From Epiperipatus broadwayi (taxonomy: Eukaryota > Onychophora > Udeonychophora > Euonychophora > Peripatidae), in contig JAQFVV010000253.1 of the NCBI GenBank assembly GCA_028023455.1, positions 1,310,469-1,374,468 on the forward strand: DNA of 64,000 nucleotides, written 5' to 3'. Below, piece after piece: positions 46,501 to 56,464 of this stretch. How positions within the stretch are numbered: position 1 is the first letter of the stretch; the number at the start of each line of letters is the position of its first letter. The position numbers and the translations under genes are program-made. Below the pieces are notes generated by a model, which had not been told where the DNA came from, made no database searches, and saw only the letters and a program-made list of their open reading frames with translations.

Positions 46501-47143
46501 AGTTTACTTTGCATATATATATATATAGGTGTGCTTCTACACACACAATAATGTCTACACAACTTACTTTAATTTATTATTATTTTAAATTAGAACTGCG
46601 TATTATAGTTATACGCATACAGATATTATTAGTTAATTAATGTGCAATATGAATATACGCACATACTCGATAACAGAACTTTTATACAATATTTTAGTAT
46701 TAATTTAAAATATACATGGATTTGAATTAGAGAAAATTATACTACTATGAAATATAGTAGTCTGAAACTGGAAGATAGATAAATCATACTGTTTCAATAC
46801 TAAAGAAAAGAAACTATCATATGACACTACCAAATATTCAAGCTAAATAGCTGTGTTTTTTTGAGTCAATAACTGCATGCATACTGTTGCATTTGCGCGT
46901 TATGTTCTCATATTGCATTCGGTTACAAAAACACATTGAGTCAAGATTAAAAATATTATTTTCAATAATGATACGACTTATTGGACTTCACCTATCTAGA
47001 ATTAAAAAAAAATTTAGAACAAAAATAACAAAAAACGAAAATCTTGACTTAAATTTGTTTCACTCGTAATTGGACGGTTCTTGCCAGCCAGTTCTTGGCA
47101 GATTGATCTCGCGATCGACTTTTTGGACACCCCTGCACTATAG
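43589..47143 (-). mobile_element. Complete hAT (Buster-type) transposon with 8-bp target duplications
   Basis: CACTATAG occurs at 43589-43596 and again at 47136-47143. The 3539-bp interval between has imperfect terminal inverted repeats: GAGGGATGGCC at the left against CAGGGGTGTCC read inward from the right, both followed by a GATCGACTTTTT-like segment. Removing it restores continuous LINE-A endonuclease reading (REECMVAI joined to VYIATGN). The intact duplication and largely open transposase indicate a fairly young insertion. Confidence 0.93.
43854..45612 (-). pseudogene. hAT transposase, GTF2IRD2/ZBED5-like, lightly broken
   Basis: Read from 45612: zinc finger (CYCLICF...LERHFLALH), then KRKVRDLKN. 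The frame from 45413 has YLLAKKCKPFSEGEFVKE. A short stretch with stops follows, yet still reads QCDESTDISDTAQLLVFIR (catalytic-Asp region). Next come DGTAAMIGRINGF, LLHTDVRWLSKGQFLQRF (RW catalytic region) and, after one frameshift at about 44550, LNLELQGRNKTVIDM and the C-terminal dimerisation part (STYLYESAFLYLKLTKTKQR). Domain order and length fit hAT transposases of the group that gave rise to GTF2IRD2 and ZBED5. Two disruptions make it inactive. About 1.5 kb of non-coding DNA lies 5' of it inside the element. Confidence 0.87.
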
Positions 47144-47195
47144 CCACCATACATTCTTCTCTTCCTAACTTTATCTCAAACTACAAATGTTCTTG
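47144..47195 (-). pseudogene. LINE-A endonuclease segment beyond the hAT insertion
   Basis: Minus-strand codons read FEIKLGREECMVAI up to the duplication and join in frame with VYIATGN at 43588. The LINE similarity stops soon after, so the copy is 5'-truncated inside the endonuclease domain. Confidence 0.7.
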
Positions 47196-47199
47196 ACAC

Positions 47200-47762
47200 T
47201 TAACAGTATTTAAATATTTTTTTTGACATAGAACCAAAAAAACTATCTGTTCTAGCGCCATCTATAGTAAGCCTTATCTTCAACCAATTCATGATGGTGG
47301 GGATTTTCAATAACTTTCCATACCGAGAAAAAAATCCTAAGCCAAATGAAAAACATTTCATTCAGCCCAGATAGACAGACAGACTAAGGGACCTCCCTGT
47401 AAAAGCCTTTAAAATAATCCATTGCAATAGAAAACTTTCTAACAGCCCTCATAAAGAATGATTAAAGATAAGTCAGTAGTCACCAGGCTTGGTAAGTGAA
47501 GGTGGTGAGAGTTTCAATGGTTTTATATACTTATTTTATTCTCTAACTAAGATTAGCTAAATAGTCATTTAGTGACCATTATCTAAATTGATCTCAAAAA
47601 AATCTCGACTATATTGAAAAAAAAATGTTTAATTTATTCGCCCAGGATTTAAACTCAACTGATGCTTGATGAATGTTCTTCAAAAACATAGCACATACAA
47701 TCGTATTCATAAAATATCTAAACATTTAAATTTAATAAAATATCCTTGCATTTAAAAAACTT
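47200..47762. other. Non-coding; probably NIT2 intron
   Basis: No exon seen. The last NIT2 exon (expected to encode the RxQIP...RRxDLY-type C-terminus) was looked for here and not found. Confidence 0.5.
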
Positions 47763-47764
47763 AC

Positions 47765-47820
47765 CAATATCAGCATAGATTGTCCTTTCTTCATCCTCAC
47801 ACTCTGCAATTACTTTGCCC
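47765..47820 (-). CDS. NIT2: NIT2 (omega-amidase) exon encoding WGKVIAECEDEERTIYADI
   Basis: A 56-bp exon with acceptor TTTTAG and donor GTAAGT. It completes the Trp codon split from the exon at 49417 (WG) and encodes 18 further residues aligning with the vertebrate WGEVLAKAGTEEAIVYSDI region. One base (G) begins the next codon, expected to be Asp or Glu. It is the most 3' NIT2 exon identified; the terminal exon was not located. Confidence 0.85.
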
Positions 47821-48562
47821 CTAAAATCAGTGGAAAATGATTAACATACAGTAATTATAGCAAATAATTATATATAATGTAATAACTTTTATTTCAAAAT
47901 ACTTTTCTAAATAAGGATTCCTACTGCAAACCAATAATTTCATAAATTGTTTTAGATATAATTATTTTTATTAACTAAATCGCTATCTGAAATAAAAAAT
48001 CAAAATGTAAACATGCTGCATTTTATGCAAACAAAAAACATGTGCGACTGTGTTAATATATATATATTGTTTTTAGCAAGTCAATAAATAAATTACAGCT
48101 TATCAAATATGTAACACTGATAATACAAACCTATTTGTAAAATAACTAAGTCCAAAAACATTGTAATTGTAATTCACGAGTTTCCCAAAGAATCTTTTAA
48201 ATAATCTTGCAAAAATAATGCCCATTTTCTTATAGCAATGCCAATCAATTCGTCAAGTCATTTTTATCTGATGAATAGATTGGCATTTAATGCAAACAAA
48301 TGGGTGTCTGTTGAGTACAAAATGATTCTTTTGGATTCTGACTTGTGAATTACTATAGTAATGTTTTCTGATTTAGTTGATCTGTGAATAAGTTACTTAT
48401 GTATATTTGTTTCTAAAAATATATAATAAATTCATGTTATTCTTTAATAAATATGAAACAATTTGCTTTAAAACGTCACATAATCACAATTTCTTATACT
48501 TACAATCTATTAAAGCACTAAATATCACCTGATCGCCATTCTTTATGCTTACACAAACTGTT

Positions 48563-49038
48563 TAAGTAGAGGCAAAACTCTCAATGCAGTAGTGCCACTC
48601 AGTGCAAGCCAGAATAATCAATGGAGGTAGGAAGGTTTGTAACTAAAATCCTTATCTAGTGCCTTCATTTTGGACATAAAAGCTTTATAGTTAGCTAATA
48701 AAGCTGTTGGAAGGTTGCGTTGGATTGCTCTCAGATCCAAAGCTCCTCACTGATGAAATCCACAAGCTAGAAAGTAGTTTGGTGATATTGGATGAATAAA
48801 CACTAGATAGGGATTTTATGCATAAACCCTGCATCCATTGATTACTTGGGCTTGCACTGAGTGGCGCTACTGTATAGAGTTTTGCCTCTGTTAAAGCACA
48901 GCAGTGCAAATCATAGTAATCAATAGATGCTAGAAGCTTTGTGCACTAGATAGGAATTTTGCATTCACCTTCTAGCATCCATTGATTACTATAGCTTGCA
49001 CTAGGTGGCATGACTATATAGAGAGAGTTGCTATTGTA
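48563..49038. repeat. Nested palindromes, 'AGTAGTGCCACT' family, in NIT2 intron
   Basis: GGCAAAACTCTC...CAGTAGTGCCACTCAGTGCA at 48570-48617 mirrors 48840-48890. A second, shorter palindrome built from the same TAATCAATGGATGC/GCATCCATTGATTA arms follows to 49038. Family members are at 30.4 and 60.9 kb. Non-coding. Confidence 0.75.
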
Positions 49039-49416
49039 ATAATTTGCCCTCAAAGATATATTTGTATTTGCTTACTTAGGGAAGAAATACATCTGATATA
49101 TCTTTTCAGAACAATGGACTGAGATATGAAAAACTGAGTCAGTGATTTATTTTTTGATCACTGTTAGCATGAACTATCGCACCTTTTAAATTATAAATCT
49201 ATCAGAAATGTAATATAGTTGTTAATAAAAGGTCAATCCCAAAATGTATCAAAAACTTGCTGTTAATTCCATGAAATGTTGCCTTTACTACTATATATTT
49301 TAATTTTTGCATTAAGTAAATTGAACTTACTGTAAAAATTATAACTAGAACCAAAAGCAAAAAAGAAAACAAAAGCAATATGGTACTGTGTTAACCAAAA
49401 AATTAAATAGACTCAC

Positions 49417-49594
49417 CAAGGATCCACTATTTTGCTATTTCCCCAGGCAACGTAACTAGCTGTTGTATCTCTTGCAGGAGAAACTCCAGCTACAAACACT
49501 TGATTGTCCACTGCTCTTGCTCTCTGGAGTAATTCCCAGTGAAGGGGACCAGTAGTCATGTTGAAAGCTCCAGGGTACACAAGTAAATGACAAC
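49417..49594 (-). CDS. NIT2: NIT2 exon with [22 protein letters not shown]
   Basis: A 178-bp exon (acceptor TATAG, donor GTGAGT) that continues the Gly codon from the exon at 50530 (phase 1) and ends two bases into Trp. It encodes [16 protein letters not shown], then [34 protein letters not shown] and NSKIVDP. These are the nitrilase core strands after the catalytic Cys, nearly residue for residue with vertebrate NIT2 ([27 protein letters not shown]). No stops. Purifying selection is evident, as surrounding DNA is random AT. Confidence 0.95.
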
Positions 49595-50529
49595 CTATAT
49601 TTATGAATGAAAATATAAAAATGATTTTAACATATATAGAAACACACACACAAATATTAACAATGGGAGTAATATTAAGTAATATCAAAGTGAATTCAAC
49701 TTGAATCTCTAAATATCTTTTGTTTTATTAAAATCCCTTCACCAAGATTATCATAAACATGAATACTGTAAAATTACAAGAGTAATAACATGTACATAAA
49801 TACTGTAAAATTACAAGAGTAATAATTACTGATGTTGCTGGAAAAATTTGGAAGAATTAAGCATATAGGTATATATCAAAAATGACAAAATATAAATTAT
49901 TTTTATAAAATATATACACAGATGCGCATATAACATACTTGCATCCACCCACACACCCTTTTATGAAAATATAAATAAATAAACTTTAAAACAGGGTGTG
50001 TCTTATGTAGATATGGGATAGAAAATATTAGCAGTTTTAGGTAAAATAATTTTTAAAAAATGATAAAATTGTAATATATTTATAATGATTAAAAAAATTG
50101 TGGTTAAATGAGTTAATGAACTTTTTTAAAGTTGGGTAAAAAAGAACACAAAAATTAGTTATGAAACAATGGAGAAAACAAATACGATTCTTGGAAAATG
50201 GGATAAAATAAACTATAATAGTTTTATGATTAAAACAGACATCTGTTATGAGTGATTTCAGGAAAGAATTAACTGTATGGCATTATATGACACCAATTAC
50301 AATTATTTAATACAATAAGTTATGTATTATTTAATAATAGTAAATGAAGTAATCAAATGGCTGGCCATTTGGAAAATCATATGATGTTCAAACACTGGAT
50401 GTGACAGAATTAAGATGTGATCCATGAACCTTTAGCTCTAAAACCCACCATTCTATCACTGTATTAATCTATGTAGGGCATATACAACAAGTTTACAAGC
50501 AAACCTTTTAGTTATAAAAGCTTACTTAC

Positions 50530-50604
50530 CACTGCTAGCATAAAGTTGGGCCATTTCCGAAAATCTCAAGTCATAGCAAATACCGATTCCAATTTTGCAG
50601 TAAT
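50530..50604 (-). CDS. NIT2: NIT2 exon with catalytic Cys (GICYDLRF)
   Basis: A 75-bp exon (acceptor TTTAG, donor GTAAGT), phase 1 on both sides. With the last G of the preceding exon it encodes [19 protein letters not shown] then QLYASSG. The Cys in GICYD is the nucleophile of the nitrilase Glu-Lys-Cys triad. The intron upstream is 10.5 kb and contains LINEs, a MITE and palindromes. Confidence 0.95.
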
Positions 50605-50841
50605 CTAAATATATAAATAATCACTTATAAAAATAAATATTTTATGCCAAAATGGGGAAAAAAATTATAAGTTCAAGCCCGCTATGAATTAACACTGATG
50701 GTATTATTAAAGTCAATACTTATTTATATTAATCATTTAGCCATTAGTTTACAAATTATTAATATTTTAAATACTCAAATAGTTTTATCATTTGTTTAAA
50801 AAATCTCTCTGTATAATAAATACAATATTTACAGATTTATA

Positions 50842-51326
50842 TTACAGAAGATTATCATTAAATCTGAATACTATTAATTCAAAATCTTTCATTATCAAAG
50901 ATACGAAATACTGTTTTGATTTATGTTTAATTACAATTACATAAAAATTTTGTGCAGATATATAAGCTGCAGAAAGAATTTTGCTGTTAACTGAAAGGAT
51001 ACCATTTGATTCCTCTTCCAGCCTTAAAGGAATCAAACTGAGAAAATTCCTAATATCCACACAATTGTAAACAAACATGGATGAGTTGCCACCAACATGT
51101 ATCAATCAGCATGTTTTGGATTTTCTGTCTTTTTATCTCTGAATTTAAAATCAAGAACACCATGGTATTTCTTCTTAAGTAGTCTGACGCAAAACCATTC
51201 ACTGCTCTCATTTTCCATTTTTAAATCTATACCTATGTTTAATACTAAATCTGTTATTTTGTCCATTATCTTTTGAATTAACCTACATAAAAATGAGGAT
51301 TTCCCTTCCAATTCTCTATTAAACAA
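50842..51326 (-). pseudogene. Unidentified protein fragment, two overlapping frames
   Basis: Minus-strand frame 51326-51102 reads MFNRELEGKSSFLCRLIQK, then SSEWFCVRLLKKKYHGVLDF and KFRDKKTENPKHAD. It overlaps by four bases a second frame (51105-50842) with FLSLIPLRLEEESNGIL and SVNSKILSAAYISA. Charged, non-repetitive composition and head-to-tail placement suggest one ancestral reading with a frameshift, for example a processed retrocopy in the NIT2 intron. I do not recognise the family. Chance ORFs in AT-rich DNA are the alternative. Confidence 0.3.
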
Positions 51327-51329
51327 CTT

Positions 51330-52630
51330 TCAACTATTACTATGTCTCAAATCCAAATACTGTAGATTTATTTATCAATAAATGGAAATAGGCAAACTCA
51401 AATAAACAAAAAAGGTATAAAGCACAATTTATTTTAATAATATATATAATATATAATGTAATATTATTATTAACATTAATACAATTTCTGATATATATAT
51501 ATAATAGATCAAGTAATACTGTATTTATAATTAAATTACTATCCACACTGCAATATATACAATTATTTATTACATATTTTAACAATTATAAATAAGCTCA
51601 CTTAACTACACTAGTTAACATTAGAAAACTTTATATCTATATATGTAGCCATTATGCACACAAAAATAATAAGGTCGATGGAAGTTGTTACAAAGTCCCC
51701 AATTTGTTATCTTTTAAACTTCAGAGACAGATTTCCTGGATTACAATGTCCACTTTTCTTTTATTGCTTCGTGTTCTGCTCTACACTCCAACAATCAAAA
51801 AAGCAATGTTTCAATCTTAAGACATTTCTTTTTATAGCGATCCGTATTCTAAAGCAAAAGTGAACTTTAAAGTATTATGTACTGTATTTTATATTATTCA
51901 TTAAAAATATTTTGCATAAATATGTTAATTAGTTTTGTATATAATTTCCTTTATCCAGAAAATTTTAATTATACAGAAATGTATTATTTTTGGAGACCTC
52001 TAGCTATTGAAACATTTTAATTAGTTCAGAATTTAATTAGGTCTATAAACATTTATTTAACACTCAAATACTTTTTCTTTAGCTTTGGAATTTAATTATT
52101 CAATTCATAAAACATTTATTCCAATTATACTTTTGTAAATTCATTCTGTTTAATATTCCTGACAACATTTTTTTCCTTACACATTGTTCTCTCTGGATTC
52201 AATATCAAAATAATATTTTCTTTCAGGTTTGTCCTCTTAAAACATTTTCAAAATTTTTCAGTCTTTCATTCCTGCATTACTAATTCTCTGGTTGTTAATT
52301 CTTCAAGTAATTAACTTTGTTTCTATTTAAATTCTATTTTAGCCACGTTTTGTTTTTTTGTTTACATAATTATCTTATTTACAATTTACTACTTTATCTT
52401 GTGATACAATGTAAAACAGCTTTTTCTTATATGAAATCAGAAATTTCTATATATAAGCTGATGCGCCCAAAAATCCTATTAGCCAGGTTAAGCATTTCTT
52501 TCTTCAAAAATGCTTGCATACCACAATAATCTCATCTACTTCTTTACTGTTAAATTATTTCTCTAGTCACTAGTTGGTTCATTTCTGTTTTTCCATCTAT
52601 CTTATTAAAAAACAACCTGTTTCAATAATT
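51330..52630. other. NIT2 intron, AT-rich
   Basis: Short (TA)n runs near 51440 and 51495. No exon or element terminus recognised. Confidence 0.5.
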
Positions 52631-52631
52631 C

Positions 52632-53314
52632 CACTATCTCAGGATGGGCACACTTTTTTAGGGCAAGAGCTACTTGTACTTTTTTCCAACTGTTGCAGTC
52701 CAATCCTTATATATGTTACATGCATAGTTTAGAAAATGTCTTTCAATGTTTCCTTTTCTTGGATGTGACACATATGCATGACATATACATAACACACATA
52801 TTTTGTACTCATCATTGTGAAGAGAAACTTTTCTACCCATTCCGTATTAAAATTATACATCTTTCTTTTCTTTGCAATTGTTTCAAACATTACATCCCTG
52901 TTTTAAAATACCAATTTGTCATGAAAAATTACTTAAATCTGTGCATCTGTCACAACAAAAACATAGTTACCAGTTTCGTGACTGACTATACATTATCAAT
53001 GCTTCTAATTGTACCTTTTCATTACATAGTGAATGCATTCTAGCAGATGAATTTGTAATCGATGTACGCATCGTCTTTCATGTAGAATGAAAGTAAATGT
53101 CATTGTGTCTGACTACACACTGCAACTTCAACTGGAAAGAACTGATTCACATTTGTAATAGCCATATGTGTTTTGAAAAATGTATATCTTTTACATATAG
53201 CTACCTAATCTAGCGTCAATTATCATTACTTTTTTTTTAATTCAGACGATCACTACAAAATTTCATGCGATACACTGGGCTGTGACTGACATCTTGCCCA
53301 TCTCTGTACTATTT
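52632..53314. mobile_element. Probable non-autonomous hAT element, 667 bp
   Basis: The element at 52640-53306 starts CAGGATGGGCA and ends with the inverse TGCCCATCTCTG. The flanks CACTATCT and TACTATTT agree at 6 of 8 bases and fit the nnnTAnnn pattern. The internal ORF (52693-53043) has no transposase motif and looks like chance. Confidence 0.6.
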
Positions 53315-53639
53315 TGATCTCTTATTCCTCACTTTTATTCTAAAAATTTAAACAAAAAGTCAGATAATCTCTTATTTTTATACTTTTAAATTTCTCCTAT
53401 TATTCATGGAATTTATCCTGATTTTTTTTTCAACATCCTAAGCTATAAAAATAAGTGTTCAATACACTCTCCACCACTGCTACGTAAACTATATTTACAA
53501 TCCAAGTCCTCATGCTAATTTTGTCTTCTTTCCCTACTATCTAAAGTTCTTGTTTTTACATCAAACAACAATAAATTCTTTTTATAGACAACTTACATAT
53601 TTCTCCATTCTTTTTTATTTCATAAATAATTTCATATAA

Positions 53640-53720
53640 ATAAAGATACAATAAAAGACAAATAACCCCCAAGATGCATCTCGTGCTGAACCAGCACTCA
53701 TCAGTTGGGCCATGTCATCA
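53640..53720 (-). mobile_element. Hammerhead-bearing SINE, copy B (truncated)
   Basis: Minus strand from 53720: GATGACATGGCCCAA, then the CTGATGA core with the best stem II of the window, GAGATGCAT and a TTGTATC segment near 53647. No tRNA-like body was recognised downstream, so the copy is truncated or decayed. It abuts LINE-A sequence at about 53721. Confidence 0.62.
53679..53704 (-). ncRNA. Hammerhead-like core with perfect stem II (copy B)
   Basis: CUGAUGA (53704-53698), stem II GUGCUG-GUU-CAGCAC with six Watson-Crick pairs, then GAGA (family GAAA; one transition). A GUAUC triplet context downstream could serve as cleavage site. Confidence 0.55.
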
Positions 53721-54900
53721 ATAATGAATTCTCTTTAAACTTTTCATATTTTATATAATTTTTATCCTTATATAACTCCAAACTACTTCTTTTATTCATA
53801 ATCATTTTCCACAACTTTACTTCTTTTTTTAAAACTAATGTATCTATCCTCTTCTTGCAACCTTCATAATTATGTATATATAATACAACAGAATAAATTA
53901 TCTGTTTCTCAATTTTATATATTGTAAAATTTTTCAAGCCCAGTTTGTTCCTTGATTTTTCTTAGTAATCAAAATTAAACACTATTTTTACTAATGATTT
54001 TTCTCATTAAAAATGAAGTCCACTCCATTTCATCTTAAATAATCTCATTCACTATCCATAATTCAGTACCTAATCCATGTCTAAATAATTTCTTTTTGTA
54101 TTCTATCTAAAATGTTCAGACTTCCCTGGCCAATACAAAACATATCATTTCCAAATATTAAAGCAGGTACTACAAAGCTCATATTTATTACATTAGAAAC
54201 ATACATTTTTAATGAATACTATTCTATTTTATTTACTCCCCCCCCCCAACTATTTGTGTAATTCCTTTTTCTATTTAATAAAGTACTTAAATACCTGTAT
54301 TCCTTCATTTTTTCAAGACAAACATCTCACAATTTACATTCTCCAGTTTTATCTTTCCCATTAAATATTAAAATCTTATATTTTTCCCCAATTTAATTTT
54401 ATATTTCTTCCTATCTCCCACACATCTATAATAAAAATTCTATAATTTTTGCATTATTTTCAAAATATCTTTGTCAAAAGAGAAAAAAAAAGATCTGGTG
54501 TATATTTTGGTTCCATCTACAAGAAACCCTATCTCTAATCTTTTTATGTCAACCTCCAATTCTCCTATAAACAAAATAAATAATGAAAGTGATAACAGGC
54601 ATTCCTATTTCAACTCAATTTCAGATTTAACTTCCACACATTCTACATTTCCCAATCAATACTTACAAAAGTTATCTTGCAAAAACTCTTAATCATTCTT
54701 AACAATCCTAAATCTATTCCCTTATTTGCAAAGCTTCTCCACAATATATTTTTTAAGTAAGGACTAATTTCCTTATAAGACATTTCAGTCAACTGAGATG
54801 TAATAAATTATCCCCTATTCTTCTCCCTGTATGAAATACATTATAAATCTCACCAAAATCTCACTTCTTCCATCAAAGGCCTAATCCAATATTTATAACC
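53721..54900 (-). pseudogene. LINE family A copy, strongly diverged
   Basis: Minus-strand frames retain VVPALIFGNDMFCIGQGSLN and ILDRIQKEII (near 54090-54190, family AGLTYGNDALCVSKGVLNYL), a KIKLENVNCEMF stretch (near 54290-54350) and IYKIEKQIIYSV with KKRIDTLVLKKEVKLWK (53937-53780, family KRIDLLIKNRELERW). No open RT remains. It lies inside the large NIT2 intron and ends at SINE copy B. Confidence 0.65.
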
Positions 54901-55094
54901 TTTTTCATTTATCTGGAATAATTATCTCCAACAAACCATATATAAAGCGCCACCGTGTGGCCTGCACAAAAACTAATAAGAAAATTAACAGAGAAATGTA
55001 AAAGTGGTTCAAAACATTAATTTCAATAATTTTATTTTAAAAATAATTGATTTTGTAATTAAATTAAAATTCCCTACCTCTATTTTTTTTTAAT

Positions 55095-56460
55095 TATTTT
55101 GTTGTGATGTGATGTACTGTAGCTTCTCCTTAAACGGAGTCAAGAATCTCTCAACAATTATGCCCAGAGAAACCTGTTAGCCACTTTATTTTCCATTCCC
55201 CAGTCTAAGTTTCCCCATATTCGGCTCCATCCCATTTCCACAATATAATCTTTGTCAACTCTATGGCCTTTATATCTAAATCCCCCTTATCTTTTCCCAA
55301 ACCCAGCATAAAAACCAATAATCCACTTTCTGTATAATCACTTTTTTCATATTTATTCTTCCATAACTTCATTATATAGACTCTTTCGATTTTCAAGCAT
55401 TTACATTCAATTAAGAGATGCCTAATATTTTTTATTCCTTCCTTACGTAATTTACAGACTAAATCACCCATATTTTTCCATTTACATGTATATTCTCTTG
55501 TTGCTAAAGATCCCGTTCGAGCCTTAAACAATAAACTACTTTCCTTACTATTATCATATATTAACTCGCACCTAATATTCTGTTATTTCTATATATATTT
55601 ACTCTCCATACTAGTTCTCCATCTCTCTAACTCCCTATTCTTTATTAATAAATCTATTCTTTTATCCCATCCCTTACCACTATAACACTCAACAATCCTT
55701 CTAACACAATCATCCCATCTTTTGTACAAATATACTGATATAAATTCTTTATCCAAGTCTTTTGCATACCACATTACCTTTCTCACCCATCTTGTTACCT
55801 GCTCTTTACTCATAACCCAATTAAATACTATTTTGGCTATTCTTTTATTATCCATAAACTGCAATCTACCAAACATTTTCATTTTACTTTTTGCATCTCT
55901 CATATGACAACTTGGCCATCCCATTTCTCTTTGAATTTCCTCCCTTACTGTCCATACATCTGCATCCAATGCATGTCGTACTACTTCCCTTTGAACTCTT
56001 TCTAAGTAATTTAATACCCCTTTACTAACACATAATGCATCATTACCATATGTTAACCCTGCTACTGCAATTCCCTTCCATATAATTCTAGCTACATTCA
56101 TATTTATTATATGAAAACACTGTTAATTTCTTTATCAATCCCTTACTTTTCTTTGTTTCATTTATCAATTTTTTCTCCCATTCATCCAAGCACTTTTTCT
56201 GATTACTGAAGATGATTCCCAAATAATTATATTTATTCACCACACTTAACTTTATATCTCCCAATAAAAATTCTACATCTTCTCTTTCCCCAGTATTAAC
56301 CATCATTATATTTGATTTTTCTTCACTAAATTTAATCCCCATCTTTTTACCCACCCTTGCACATGTCCTCAACATAACTTCCATATCTTCTCTTCTTTCT
56401 GCACACACAAAGACATCATCCAAAAAAAAAGACCTGACAAAGTATATACTCCCATGCTAC
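55095..56460 (-). pseudogene. LINE family A copy, best-preserved 3' third
   Basis: Read downward from 56423: MDDVFVCAERREDMEVML (catalytic box region), GIKFSEEKSNIMMVN, YNYLGIIFSNQKK (RT palm/thumb). Then 56101-55589, open for 170 codons (VAGLTYGNDALCVSKGVLNY, GWPSCHMRDAKSKMKMFGRL, KRIDLLIKNRELERWR), and 55531-55205 (FKARTGSLATREYTCKWKNM, GIKNIRHLLIECKCLK). The 3' end has TACATCACATCAC. It shows how the more decayed copies at 26-28, 41-43 and 54 kb should read. 5'-truncated inside RT. Confidence 0.85.
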
Positions 56461-56464
56461 CTAT

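Noticed and set aside
52693-53043. 116-codon ORF inside the 52.6-kb hAT-like element as a transposase
   Set aside because: No hAT motif (no RW, no C-terminal dimerisation signature); biased Cys/His/Ile/Leu composition fits chance.
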